From NCBI RefSeq assembly GCF_012971725.1, contig NZ_CP048833.1, forward strand, positions 3,658,001-3,722,000: a stretch of 64,000 bases of DNA. Reading direction: 5' to 3'. The notes under the pieces are model-generated. The model saw nothing but the letters and a program-made list of their open reading frames with translations. It ran no database searches and had not been told where the DNA came from. The DNA is from Pseudomonas multiresinivorans. Lineage in GTDB: Bacteria; Pseudomonadota; Gammaproteobacteria; Pseudomonadales; Pseudomonadaceae. This document shows positions 54,283 through 63,171 of this stretch, in pieces (within the stretch, counting starts at the first letter, position 1; each line of letters begins with the position of its first letter). The translations under genes were made by a program, and so were the position numbers.

Positions 54283-55524
54283 ATGCCCAACATGATCGTC
54301 TACGCCGTGCCGGCATTCCTCGTGCTGCTGCTGGTCGAACTACTCTGGAGCGTCTGGCGGCGGCGCCAGACCTTCGCCCTTTCCGACAGCCTGTCGAGCG
54401 CGTCGCTGGGGCTCAGCGGCCAGGTGATCAACCTGTTCGTGCGCGCCCTGAACTTCGGTGTCTACCTGCTCGCCTACCAGTACCTGGCGCTGTTCGACCT
54501 CTCCACCTCGCACTGGTGGGTCTGGGTCATCGGCCTGCTCGGCTACGACTTCTGCTACTACTGGCATCACCGCATGGGGCACGAGGTCAACCTGGTCTGG
54601 GCGTCCCACGTGGTGCACCACTCCAGCGAGGAATTCAACTACTCCACAGCGTTGCGGCAGACCAGCACGGGCTTCCTCACCAACTGGTTCTTCTACTGGC
54701 CGCTGGCGCTGATCGGCATTCCGCCGACCGTGTTCATCGTCGCCGGCGCGGTGATCCTCGGCTACCAGTTCTGGATTCACACCCGCCACATCGGCCGCCT
54801 CGGCTGGTTCGACTACTGCTTCGCCTCGCCGTCCAATCACCGCGTGCACCATGGCCAGAACGCCTACTGCGTGGACCGCAACTACGGCGGCGTATTGATG
54901 CTCTGGGACCACCTGTTCGGCACCTTCGCCAAGGAGCGCCCGGAGTCGGAAGAGCCGATCATCTACGGCATCCACGGCCAGCTGAAGACCTTCGATCCGC
55001 TCAAGGCGAACTTCCACAAGTACCGCGACCTGCTCGCCGACGCCCGCCTGGCCGATACCTGGGCAGACAGGATTCGCGTCTGGTTCGCCCGCCCCGGCTG
55101 GCGCCCGGCCGCTGCCGAACGGCTCGATCCGAAGCCGCCCCACGACATCAGCGCATTCCGTATCTACCGCCCGCGCATTTCCGCTGCAACGGCCTTCTAC
55201 TGCCTGCTGCAGATGCTCCTGCTGATGGTGCTGGGCATGGGCTTCCTGGCCTTCGCCTACCAGCTGCCGCTGGCCTGGAAAGTGGTCGGAGCGCTGTGGA
55301 TCATCGCCTCGCTGTGGGTACTGGGCCGCAGCCTCGAGGGTGCTCCCGGCAATGGCCGCTGGCAGTTGCTGTGGCTGTGTTCGCTGGCGATTCCGGCGGC
55401 CATCGGCCACCTGCAATGGGGCCTGCCGGTGGCCTGGGCAGTAGCGCTGTTCTTCGCTGCGACGCTGACCCTGTTCGGCATGCTGCTGCGCTCGCTGCGC
55501 CAGCCGCAATCGCTGGAGGTCTGA
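54283..55524 (+). CDS. Sterol desaturase/fatty acid hydroxylase superfamily membrane protein
   Basis: The 413-aa protein has at least six membrane segments and the conserved His clusters of the di-iron hydroxylase family: HHRMGHE, HVVHHSSEEFN and NHRVHHG, plus HTRHIG. The catalytic domain is about residues 20-230; an extra hydrophobic C-terminal region with four helices covers about 300-405. It probably hydroxylates or desaturates a lipid in the inner membrane. The start follows AAAAAGGAGGCAGAAAC. It is followed after 1 bp by a small membrane-protein gene. Confidence 0.87.
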   Translation: MPNMIVYAVPAFLVLLLVELLWSVWRRRQTFALSDSLSSASLGLSGQVINLFVRALNFGVYLLAYQYLALFDLSTSHWWVWVIGLLGYDFCYYWHHRMGHEVNLVWASHVVHHSSEEFNYSTALRQTSTGFLTNWFFYWPLALIGIPPTVFIVAGAVILGYQFWIHTRHIGRLGWFDYCFASPSNHRVHHGQNAYCVDRNYGGVLMLWDHLFGTFAKERPESEEPIIYGIHGQLKTFDPLKANFHKYRDLLADARLADTWADRIRVWFARPGWRPAAAERLDPKPPHDISAFRIYRPRISAATAFYCLLQMLLLMVLGMGFLAFAYQLPLAWKVVGALWIIASLWVLGRSLEGAPGNGRWQLLWLCSLAIPAAIGHLQWGLPVAWAVALFFAATLTLFGMLLRSLRQPQSLEV

Positions 55525-55525
55525 G

Positions 55526-56083
55526 ATGAATTCCAGCGTGCTCTGCGAACTGTTGCTGTGCGCCGCAAGCGTCTGGGCAGCGGCGGACAGTCTTAAGAAC
55601 GGACACGGCTGGCGCTTCGCCGGATTCGCCCTGATCGCCTTCACCGCGTTGCTCGGCGCAATGGTCTATGGCGGCTTGGAGACGGCACGACCGGCGCACC
55701 AGACCATGACTGGCATCTCCGGGCGCATCAGCCTGCTGCTGATCGCCATCGGCAGTCTGCACGGCGCGCCCCGCCATCTGCTGCTCGCCGCCCTCGCCGC
55801 GCTGATGCTCTGGCTGCCGGACAACCTCGCGCTGGCCGGCAACCTGCTGGCGCTGATCGCCATCGCCTGGCCCGGCCGCTCGCAGCGCTGGCCGCTGGCA
55901 ATCGCCGGCGCCCTGCTGTTCGTCCTCGCCGGTCTGGGTATCGCCGGTCGTGGCGAATGGTGGGGCATCCCGCGCGTGGACCTCTACCACCTCACGCTGA
56001 TGCTGGCGACGCTGTGCTGGACGCTCGCACGGCTGCGCGGCACGCGCTGGCTGCTTGGCACGCCAGCTTCCCTCGCCCGCTGA
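55526..56083 (+). CDS. Small integral membrane protein (185 aa)
   Basis: A strongly hydrophobic 185-aa protein with six or so predicted membrane helices and few charged residues. No family was recognised by eye. It starts 1 bp after the sterol-desaturase-like gene (GGAGGTCTGAG ahead of the ATG, inside the end of that gene), so both should be translated together. It may serve as an electron-transfer or structural partner. Confidence 0.75.
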   Translation: MNSSVLCELLLCAASVWAAADSLKNGHGWRFAGFALIAFTALLGAMVYGGLETARPAHQTMTGISGRISLLLIAIGSLHGAPRHLLLAALAALMLWLPDNLALAGNLLALIAIAWPGRSQRWPLAIAGALLFVLAGLGIAGRGEWWGIPRVDLYHLTLMLATLCWTLARLRGTRWLLGTPASLAR

Positions 56084-56232
56084 ATACGGGCGCCACCGAC
56101 CACCGGAGACCAGCACCCGGCGTGAACCCAACACGCCCATTTGCCTTCGCAGAGCACTATCCGAAGGGGCGCCGCCACGAGGCCCCATCTGATGACACAC
56201 ACAATAAGAACCAGTCGTTGGAGTAGCCTCAC

Positions 56233-58164
56233 ATGACCACCAGATCCCGCAAGCGTCGCTTGCAGACCGGGTCCGCCTTTGCCTGCGTTTTACCCCTGAT
56301 GCTCAGCGGCCAGTCGAAGGCCGTCGAATTCAGTTTCCTCGACAACCAGCTCAGCGGTTCGCTGGACACCACGGTGTCCTATGGCGCGCTGTGGCGCGTG
56401 CAAGGTCAGGACAAGACCAACAACGACGTCAACAGCAACGACGGCAACCGCAACTTCAGCACGGGACTGGCCTCGGAGGTGTACAAGATCACCTCGGACC
56501 TGGAGGCCACCTACCAGAATTACGGCCTGTTCATGCGCGGCTCGGCGTTCTACGACACGCAGATCATGGACAAGCGCAACGACTACTACGACCACAACGA
56601 ACCGCCGCAGCCCAGCCAGAGCTACCCGCACAACGACCACTTCACCGACGCCACCCGCGACACCGCCGGGCACCGCGCGGAAATCCTCGACGCCTACCTG
56701 TACGGCAACTGGGACGTCGCCGACCATCCGCTGAGCGCGCGCCTGGGCAACCAGGTCTTCAACTGGGGCGAAGGCGTGTTCTACCGAGGCGGAATCAACA
56801 CCACCAACCCGGTGGACGCCGCCAAGTTCCGCCTGCCCGGCTCGGAGCTCAAGGAAGTGCTGATGCCGGTGGAGGCGGTCAGCTTCAACGTCGGCCTCAC
56901 CGACAACCTGTCGATGGACGCCTTCTACCAGTGGAACTGGAAGGAAACCCGCCTCGACCCGGCCGGTACCTTCTTCTCCGAGACCGACCTCTTCGCCGAC
57001 GGCGGCAACACCGGCTACACGCGGGTGAAAGCGCTGTCCGATCCGCTGTTCCAGACCCTCTATCCGCAGCTCTCGGCCAGCCATTTCGCCGGCCTGCAGG
57101 GCACCGACTACCTGGACAGCAACGGCTACTTCAAGGTCTCGCACATCGGCAAGGACATCAACGCGAAGAACGACGGCCAGTTCGGCGTGGCCTTCCACTA
57201 CATCGCCGAGCAGCTCAACTCCACCGAATTCGGCTTCTATTTCGTCAACTACCACGCCAAGGACCCGGTGATCTATGCCGACCTGAACAAGAGCTACGCC
57301 GGGCTGGACATGGACCAGCTCGCACAGCTGGTCGGCTCGCCGTCCTATGACGCGCTGGTGCAGAACCGTGGGCAGATGCTCGGCCTGATCAACGCCGCCG
57401 CGGCGGTGGACATGGCCAACCAGGCCAACGCCCGCCGGGAGTATGTCGAGAACATCCGCATGTACGGCCTGAGCTTCAACACCACGCTGGGCGACGCCTC
57501 GCTGTTCGGCGAGATCGCCTACCGGCCCAACCTGCCCATCGGCGTGGCGACCACCAACGACCTGCTCGGCGACATGCTCGCCCAGGCCGGCAAGATCGCC
57601 GACGGGCAGAAGGTCAATGTCGGCGGGCAGATGGTCGGCCTGGGCGGGGCGGTGCACGACTACGAGCGCGTCGAGTCCTTCAACAGCTCGCTGGGGACCA
57701 TTTACAACTTCGGCCCGTCGCTGTCCTTCGACTCCTTCATGGGCGTGTTCGAAGTGGCCGCCGAGCAACTGCGCGGCAGCAGCCTGCAATACACCGCGTA
57801 TGACGGCAGCACCCGCTACTACTCCGGACGCAGCAACGGCGCGTACGTCTCCGGCTTCGACCGCGGCGACCAGGTCAACCGCAATGCCTACGGCGCCACG
57901 CTGCTGCTGACCGGCACCTGGAACGACGTGTTCGCCGGGATCAACCTCTCGCCCTACGCCGTCTACAAGGACGACTTCAGCGGCAACTCGCAGCAGGCCG
58001 GCAACTTCATCGCCGGGCGCAAGGCCTACACCCTGGGCCTCAAGGCGACCTACCTGAACAGCCTGGAAGCCGAGCTGCAGTACACAGAGTTCTACGGCGC
58101 CGGGCAGGAAAACGCCGCCCGCGACCGCGACAACGTCGGCTTCAACGTCAAGTACTCCTTCTGA
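56233..58164 (+). CDS. DUF1302 outer-membrane-type protein
   Basis: This 643-aa exported protein has a signal peptide (GSAFACVLPLMLSGQSKAVEF) and the DUF1302 features: an early FSFLDNQLSGSLDTTVSYGALWRVQG, RLGNQVFNWGEGVFYRGGINTTNPVDAAKFRLPG and EVLMPVEAVSFNVGL, and a C-terminal NVGFNVKYSF that looks like a last barrel strand. DUF1302 proteins almost always pair with DUF1329 and occur near steroid, hydrocarbon or lipid catabolic genes. It probably forms an outer-membrane barrel. The next gene is its DUF1329 partner, 13 bp away. Confidence 0.88.
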   Translation: MTTRSRKRRLQTGSAFACVLPLMLSGQSKAVEFSFLDNQLSGSLDTTVSYGALWRVQGQDKTNNDVNSNDGNRNFSTGLASEVYKITSDLEATYQNYGLFMRGSAFYDTQIMDKRNDYYDHNEPPQPSQSYPHNDHFTDATRDTAGHRAEILDAYLYGNWDVADHPLSARLGNQVFNWGEGVFYRGGINTTNPVDAAKFRLPGSELKEVLMPVEAVSFNVGLTDNLSMDAFYQWNWKETRLDPAGTFFSETDLFADGGNTGYTRVKALSDPLFQTLYPQLSASHFAGLQGTDYLDSNGYFKVSHIGKDINAKNDGQFGVAFHYIAEQLNSTEFGFYFVNYHAKDPVIYADLNKSYAGLDMDQLAQLVGSPSYDALVQNRGQMLGLINAAAAVDMANQANARREYVENIRMYGLSFNTTLGDASLFGEIAYRPNLPIGVATTNDLLGDMLAQAGKIADGQKVNVGGQMVGLGGAVHDYERVESFNSSLGTIYNFGPSLSFDSFMGVFEVAAEQLRGSSLQYTAYDGSTRYYSGRSNGAYVSGFDRGDQVNRNAYGATLLLTGTWNDVFAGINLSPYAVYKDDFSGNSQQAGNFIAGRKAYTLGLKATYLNSLEAELQYTEFYGAGQENAARDRDNVGFNVKYSF

Positions 58165-58177
58165 GCGGAGAACCACC

Positions 58178-59545
58178 ATGGGCAACATTCGTACCTTGGT
58201 CAGCGCCGCTGTCGCGCTGGCCCTGTCCGCCGGCAGTGCGCTGGCGGCGGTTTCCCCGCAGGACGCAGCCAGGCTGCAATCCACTCTCACTCCGCTGGGC
58301 GCGGAAAAGGCCGGCAACGCCGCCGGCAGCATCCCCGCCTGGACCGGTGGCATCACCCAGGCCCCGGCCGGCTACAAGCCCGGCCAGCATCCGATCGACC
58401 CGTACGCGGCGGACAAGCCGCTGTTCACCATCACCAAAGCCAACCTGGAGCGGTACAAGGCCAACCTCACGCCCGGCCAACTGGCGATGTTCAACAACTA
58501 CCCGGACACCTTCCAGATTCCGGTGTACCCAACCCGGCGCAGCGGCTCGGCGCCGCAGTGGGTGTACGACAACACGTTGAAGAACGCGACCAGCGCCAAG
58601 CTGGCCGAGAACGGCAATGGCTTCGTCGATGCGTTCGGCGGCATTCCCTTCCCGATCCCGCAGAGCGGCGTGGAAGCGGTGTGGAACCACATCGCCCGTT
58701 ACCGTGGCACCTTCATCGTGCGCCGCGCCGCCGAAGCCGCCGTACAACGCAACGGCGACTATTCGCCGGTGGTCACCCAGCAGGAGGCGCTGTTCAAGTA
58801 CTACCAGCCGGGCGGCAATTTCGAAGGTCTGGGCAACCGCATGTTCTACTTCCTCGCCTTCACCAAGAGCCCGGCGCGCCTGGCCGGCAGCGCCGCACTG
58901 ATTCACGAGACGCTGGACCAGGTGAAGGAACCGCGCCAGGCCTGGGCCTACAACGCCGGCCAGCGCCGCGTGCGTCGCGCCCCCAGCCTGGCCTACGACA
59001 CGCCCATCGCCTCCTCCGATGGCCTGCGCACCGCCGACGACACCGATATGTACAACGGCGCTCCGGACCGCTACGACTGGAAGCTGCTGGGCAAGAAGGA
59101 GATCTACATCCCCTACAACAACTTCCGCCTGGCCAGCTCCGAGGTGAAGTACAAGGACCTGCTCACGCCCAACCACCTCAACCCGCAGTACACCCGTTAC
59201 GAGTTGCACCGCGTGTGGGTAGTGGAAGGCACGCTGAAGCCGGGTGCGCGGCATATCTACTCCAAGCGCGTGCTGTTCCTCGACGAGGACAGCTGGGGCG
59301 CCGCCGAAGTCGACCAGTACGACGGCCGTGGCGAACTGTGGCGCGTATCGATGGCCTACCTGCGCAGCTACTACGAGCTGCCCACCACCTGGACCTCCAT
59401 CGACGTCTTCCACGACCTGCAGGCGCGCCGCTACGTGGCGATGAACCTCGACAACGAAGAGCCGGCCAGCATCGACTTCACCCAGGCGCTGCCGGACGGC
59501 GAGTACTTCAGCCCGTCGGCCCTGCGTCGGCGCGGCACCCGCTGA
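58178..59545 (+). CDS. DUF1329 periplasmic protein
   Basis: The 455-aa exported protein has a signal peptide (VSAAVALALSAGSALAA) and the LolA/LolB-like DUF1329 domain. Typical segments are LTPLGAEKAGNAAGSIPAWTGG, NGFVDAFGGIPFPIPQSGVEAVWNHIARYRG and YELHRVWVVEGTLKPGARHIYSKRVLFLDEDSW. It is thought to carry lipids or other hydrophobic compounds with its DUF1302 partner, but no activity is proven. The start follows CGGAG. Confidence 0.9.
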   Translation: MGNIRTLVSAAVALALSAGSALAAVSPQDAARLQSTLTPLGAEKAGNAAGSIPAWTGGITQAPAGYKPGQHPIDPYAADKPLFTITKANLERYKANLTPGQLAMFNNYPDTFQIPVYPTRRSGSAPQWVYDNTLKNATSAKLAENGNGFVDAFGGIPFPIPQSGVEAVWNHIARYRGTFIVRRAAEAAVQRNGDYSPVVTQQEALFKYYQPGGNFEGLGNRMFYFLAFTKSPARLAGSAALIHETLDQVKEPRQAWAYNAGQRRVRRAPSLAYDTPIASSDGLRTADDTDMYNGAPDRYDWKLLGKKEIYIPYNNFRLASSEVKYKDLLTPNHLNPQYTRYELHRVWVVEGTLKPGARHIYSKRVLFLDEDSWGAAEVDQYDGRGELWRVSMAYLRSYYELPTTWTSIDVFHDLQARRYVAMNLDNEEPASIDFTQALPDGEYFSPSALRRRGTR

Positions 59546-59558
59546 CCCTCAGCCCATC

Positions 59559-59577
59559 GCGGGGCGCTCGGCCCCGC
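59559..59577 (+). other. Hairpin after the DUF1329 gene
   Basis: GCGGGGC-GCTCG-GCCCCGC is a perfect 7-bp stem 14 bp after the DUF1329 stop. It has no T-tract and precedes the next gene start by 23 bp. Confidence 0.45.
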
Positions 59578-59600
59578 TTCCCCGCAAGGAAACCTGAACG

Positions 59601-59978
59601 ATGTCCAGACCCGCCCTCACCCTCAAATGGTTCGGTTGCTACCTGATGCTGCTGGGCCTGGCGCTGATGCTGGTGCCCAACCTGCTGCTCGGCCTGTTCC
59701 ACGTCGCCACCACGTCGGAGGTGTGGATACGGGTCGTCGGCGTGCTGGCGTTCAACATCGGCGTCTACTACCTCGCCGCCGCCCGCAGCGAATCCCGGCC
59801 GCTGTTCCTCGCCTCGGTGTATACCCGCGCCCTGGTGCTGGCCGGCTTCGCCGCCTTTGCCCTGCTGCAATTGTGCGAACCGATAGTGGTGCTGTTCGGC
59901 GCCGTGGACTTCTGCGGTGGCCTCTGGACGCTGCAAGCCTTGCGCACGGAGAACAGCGCTCGCGCTATCCGGAACTAG
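59601..59978 (+). CDS. Small membrane protein (125 aa)
   Basis: The 125-aa protein has four hydrophobic helices (CYLMLLGLALMLVPNLLLGLF; VWIRVVGVLAFNIGVYYLAAA; VLAGFAAFALLQ; PIVVLFGAVDFCGGLWTL). No function is recognised. It lies downstream of the DUF1302/DUF1329 pair and probably shares their transcript. Confidence 0.75.
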   Translation: MSRPALTLKWFGCYLMLLGLALMLVPNLLLGLFHVATTSEVWIRVVGVLAFNIGVYYLAAARSESRPLFLASVYTRALVLAGFAAFALLQLCEPIVVLFGAVDFCGGLWTLQALRTENSARAIRN

Positions 59979-60016
59979 ACTTGCTGATTCCCGTGCCGCT
60001 ACCGGAGGTCGCCGCC

Positions 60017-60280
60017 ATGAAACCTGTCACGCTCACGCTTGCCGCCTGCGTCCTGCTCCTGGGCGCTTCGGTCGGGTACGTCCACGCCGAGGGCGATGTC
60101 GCGAAGGACGTCCGCGACCTGCATCGCGATATCGACAAGGGCGTCGACCACGACGCCAAGGAGATCGACAAGGGCTACAAGCACGACAAGCACGAGGTGG
60201 AAAAGACCGATGACCACCTCGACAAGGAGCGTCACAAGGAAGACAAGCACCTGGACAAGGAGATCAAGAAGGACCTCTGA
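60017..60280 (+). CDS. Small exported Lys/Asp/His-rich protein (87 aa)
   Basis: The 87-aa protein has a signal peptide (LTLAACVLLLGASVGYVHA). A low-complexity mature region follows, built from repeating D-x-D-K, H-D-K-H and K-E-D-K-H units (DIDKGVDHDAKEIDKGYKHDKHEVEKTDDHLDKERHKEDKH). It should be periplasmic, very hydrophilic and able to bind divalent metals. The ATG follows a strong GGAGG. Confidence 0.65.
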   Translation: MKPVTLTLAACVLLLGASVGYVHAEGDVAKDVRDLHRDIDKGVDHDAKEIDKGYKHDKHEVEKTDDHLDKERHKEDKHLDKEIKKDL

Positions 60281-60286
60281 GCCTGC

Positions 60287-60931
60287 CTAGGACAGCGCGC
60301 CCTGCAGGTGCTGGATCACCCTCTCCACTGCCTGTTCCAGGCAGTCCTTGAAGAAGTGATCGGCGCCGGCGTAGAGCACCACTTCGCGCTGCTGCGGCCG
60401 CGCCCAGTCCAGCAGGTTGGCCAGCGGCGCCATTTCGTCCGCCTCGCCGTGCAGCAGCAGGCAATCGGCCGGCACCGCCTGTGCTTCGTAGTCGCGGCCG
60501 CCGGGGACCGTGCCCACCGGCAAACCCATCAGCGCTATCGCATCCGCCGCGGGTGACAGCTCACTGGCAACACGGGCGAACACATAGGCGCCGAAGGAAA
60601 AGCCCACCAGCGCCAACGGCAGATCGGGATACTCGCTACGCAGATGCTCGATCACCGCCAGCATGTCCTGCGCCTCGCCGATGCCTTCGGCGTACTCGCC
60701 TTCGCTACCATCCACGCCACGGAAGCTCGGCCGCACGGTCAGCCAGCCGGCGCCGCAAAGCTTGCGCGAAAGGGTCAGCGGCACACGGTGCTTCGGGCTG
60801 CCACCGAGCAAAGGCTGCGGATGGCTGATCAGCGCGATCCCCTGCGGCGGCACACCCGGCCGGTCGATCAGCAGTTGCAGCTTGCCCACCGGGCCATCGA
60901 TCAGTTGGGTGCGGCGCTCTTCTTCGGACAT
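60287..60931 (-). CDS. Alpha/beta hydrolase
   Basis: The 214-aa protein shows the alpha/beta hydrolase fold: an early SHPQPLLGGSPKHRV, the nucleophile elbow G-F-S-F-G-A (Ser near residue 118), the acid in LHGEADEMAP and the late His in GADHFF. It resembles the small hydrolases found in many proteobacteria (YfhR/dienelactone-hydrolase-like), with no known substrate. The start at 60931 follows GAGAAGAG. It is convergent with the Lys-rich gene. Confidence 0.85.
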   Translation of the reverse strand: MSEEERRTQLIDGPVGKLQLLIDRPGVPPQGIALISHPQPLLGGSPKHRVPLTLSRKLCGAGWLTVRPSFRGVDGSEGEYAEGIGEAQDMLAVIEHLRSEYPDLPLALVGFSFGAYVFARVASELSPAADAIALMGLPVGTVPGGRDYEAQAVPADCLLLHGEADEMAPLANLLDWARPQQREVVLYAGADHFFKDCLEQAVERVIQHLQGALS

Positions 60932-61015
60932 CGACTCTTCTCGCGGAACGGGAACGGGAACGGAGCGCCGATTGTAGCGCTCCGCCCGCACTCCAGGCTC
61001 GCAGAAGACAGCCCT

Positions 61016-61053
61016 CGCAGGGCGGATGACGCTGGCGCGTTATGCGCCCTGCG
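61016..61053. repeat. Inverted repeat (CGCAGGGCG...CGCCCTGCG)
   Basis: Perfect 9-bp arms enclose a GATGACGC/GCGTTATG inner palindrome. It is related to the longer repeat at 15611-15683. Confidence 0.75.
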
Positions 61054-61085
61054 AACCGGGATTATCTGCGCGTGACGACGGGTCC

Positions 61086-61163
61086 TGTAGGAGCGAGCTT
61101 GCTCGCGAACCGCTTGACGCTGGAGCGGCCGGGTAATCCATTCGCGAGCAAGCTCGCTCCTAC
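61086..61163. repeat. Inverted REP pair
   Basis: TGTAGGAGCGAGCTTGCTCGCGAA and its inverse (61141-61163) lie between the hydrolase gene and the 3' end of the porin gene. Confidence 0.9.
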
Positions 61164-61207
61164 GAAGAGCCCCCAAGGGCAGCACCCAGCAAGGTGCTGC
61201 ACTGGCG

Positions 61208-62536
61208 TTACAGGATCGACAGCGGGTAGTCGACGATCAGGCGGAACTCGTTGACGTCACCCTCGGCCTGGTCGGCATTGCCGCGGTGGATCGCCTCGCG
61301 CAGGCGCAAGGACAGGTCCTTCGCCGGCCCGGACTGCACCACGTACTTGGCCTCCAGGTTGGTCTCGTGGTGCTTGCCGTCATCGCCGTAGCCATAGCCG
61401 CGGTAGGGGCTGTCGGCGGCCATCTTGCTGCCGTCGATGCCGTGGCCGTTGACGTAGCGGGCCATGAAGCTCAGGCCGGGAATGCCGTAGGTCGCCATCG
61501 CCAGGTCATAGCGCAGCTGCCAGGACTTCTCCTCCGGGCCGTTGAAGTCCGAGTACTGGATGGAGTTGGCGAGGAAGATCGAGTCGCCGGTGTCGCCAGG
61601 GCCGTTGACGCCGAACGCCACGTAGTCGAACGGCGTGTCGCCGTGGACCTTCTGGTAGGCCAGCGTCAGGGTGTGGGCGGTGAGGAAGGTGTACGCGGCG
61701 GCGGCGGACCAGGTGGTGTTGCTGATCTCGCCGGCCTTGGCGCTGCCGTCGTCGTTGGTGCGGTAGATATTGAAATCGAGGTTCAGCGACTGGTCGTCCG
61801 CCAGCGGCAGCGTGTAGTTGGCGTTGCCGTAGTACTGGCGCCACACGTCCTCCAGCTTGGAGGCATAGAGCGAGAAATTCAGCGCGTCGTTGACCGCGTA
61901 CTTGCCGCCCACGTAGTCGATGCTGCTGGCTTCGACGTTGGCGTAGGACGCCCAGATGCCATGGTCGCCGTTGGTGGTCACCGGGCCATTGCCGCCGGTG
62001 AAGTGGCCGCCGTCCAGGTCCAGCCCCTCGATCTCGCTGCTGAGCACGTTGAAACCGGTGGCGGTCTGCGGGAACAGCCGCGTGCCGCCGGCGGCGAACA
62101 CCGGAGCGGTGGGCTGCAGGTCGCCCCAGCGCAGTTCGGTCTTCGAGACACGCAGCTTCACGGCACCGCCGGCGCGGCCGTATTCGCTTTCCGGCGAGCC
62201 ATCGTCACGTACCGGCAGGTTACCGGTGCCGGAGGTTCCGGCGCCGCCATCCAGGCGGAGACCCCAGTTGCCGAAGGCTTCCACGCCGAAACCGACGGTG
62301 CCCTGGGTGAAGCCGGAGCTGTAGTTCAGCGTGAAGCCCTGGGTCCAGTCCTTGCGGTCCCCGGCACCGGACTTGCGGTCGCTGTTGTAGTAGTAGTTGC
62401 GCATCAGCAGCGAAGCCGTGCTGCCTTCGATGAAGCCGGTGGCTTCGGACTGATCGGCAACGGCGGCGGCATGCGCCAGCTGGAACGGAATGCCGGCGAC
62501 GATCGCCCCCAGCATGGAAAGACGGAAAACAGACAT
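61208..62536 (-). CDS. OprD-family outer-membrane porin (second copy)
   Basis: This 442-aa protein has a signal peptide (LSMLGAIVAGIPFQLAHA) and the OprD layout. It starts with GFIEGSTASLLMRNYYYNSDRKSG, then SGFTQGTVGFGVEAFGNWG, SLYASKLEDVWRQYYGN and SIFLANSIQYSDFNGPEEKSWQLRYDLAMATYGIPGLSFMARYVNG, and ends VNEFRLIVDYPLSIL. Moderate similarity to the porin at 17839 shows common ancestry but not recent duplication. Its substrate is unknown. It is divergent from the HxlR gene across a 635-bp gap. Confidence 0.92.
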   Translation of the reverse strand: MSVFRLSMLGAIVAGIPFQLAHAAAVADQSEATGFIEGSTASLLMRNYYYNSDRKSGAGDRKDWTQGFTLNYSSGFTQGTVGFGVEAFGNWGLRLDGGAGTSGTGNLPVRDDGSPESEYGRAGGAVKLRVSKTELRWGDLQPTAPVFAAGGTRLFPQTATGFNVLSSEIEGLDLDGGHFTGGNGPVTTNGDHGIWASYANVEASSIDYVGGKYAVNDALNFSLYASKLEDVWRQYYGNANYTLPLADDQSLNLDFNIYRTNDDGSAKAGEISNTTWSAAAAYTFLTAHTLTLAYQKVHGDTPFDYVAFGVNGPGDTGDSIFLANSIQYSDFNGPEEKSWQLRYDLAMATYGIPGLSFMARYVNGHGIDGSKMAADSPYRGYGYGDDGKHHETNLEAKYVVQSGPAKDLSLRLREAIHRGNADQAEGDVNEFRLIVDYPLSIL

Positions 62537-62733
62537 CTTCTACCCCTTTGTTGGACTTGTCTTGGCAGGCGTATCGATTGAATCCTGAATAACTTTCTTA
62601 TGTTTCCCCGCCATAGGCAGAGCGAGCGAAGAGATAACAATCCGCCGCCTCGCCCTCCAACCAGCCTTGTCGATAGTCGATATCGAGACGAATGATTAAG
62701 CATTTGTCGCTATCGCTATTAAGCTTGCGCCCC

Positions 62734-62834
62734 GATGAAGAACATGAGTCCCGGATGCCCGCTCCAGAGCATCCGGAGGATTGCTCCACTTCATCATCCT
62801 TTGGTTTGGCCGCCTCCCCAGGCGGCCTTTTTTT
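62734..62834 (+). ncRNA. Candidate structured small RNA ending in a strong terminator
   Basis: A closing stem GATGAAG/CTTCATC (62734-62740 with 62789-62795) encloses a perfect 8-bp hairpin CCGGATGC/GCATCCGG (62751-62776). It is followed by a terminator GGCCGCC-TCCCCA-GGCGGCC-TTTTTTT (62808-62834). No ORF with a ribosome binding site fits. A weak -10 (TATTAA near 62716) lies upstream. It could be a free small RNA or the leader/attenuator of a longer transcript. No known family was recognised. Confidence 0.45.
62808..62834 (+). terminator. Rho-independent terminator in the porin-hxlR gap
   Basis: GGCCGCC-TCCCCA-GGCGGCC is followed by seven T. No protein-coding gene on this strand ends just before it, so it probably terminates a non-coding transcript. 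Confidence 0.9.
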
Positions 62835-63042
62835 GCCTGCAGGAAAGTTATGGAACAAGTGTTCCAGGCCATTCCCGGATAATTCTCCTGGCCAATTTCA
62901 AACTCTTCCAAAGAGGGTTTCAGGGCAACTTCCCAGAACTTCTCCGGGAAACTTCCGCAGAATTGGGCAACTCTTTGCGCAGCGGTGATATCTCCTCGGT
63001 ATACCGCTCATCCCCACGCCCGTTTCCCCTTCGATGAGTCAC

Positions 63043-63084
63043 TTGCGCAAAGCAAGCGACCCCATTAGATTACAACCATAATCT
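63043..63084 (+). promoter_or_regulatory. hxlR promoter with overlapping operator
   Basis: TTGCGC (63043-63048) and TAGATT (63066-63071) are 17 bp apart. AGATTA-N6-TAATCT (63067-63084) is an inverted repeat that covers the -10 and the start region, so binding of the HxlR protein there would block its own promoter. Confidence 0.5.
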
Positions 63085-63171
63085 TTATAGCCGCCTTTGG
63101 CCTGACGCCCTGCCAGGCCCGTGGCAAGGCGGCCTTATTAGATGACGACGCTCATGTAAAGAGAGGCCACC

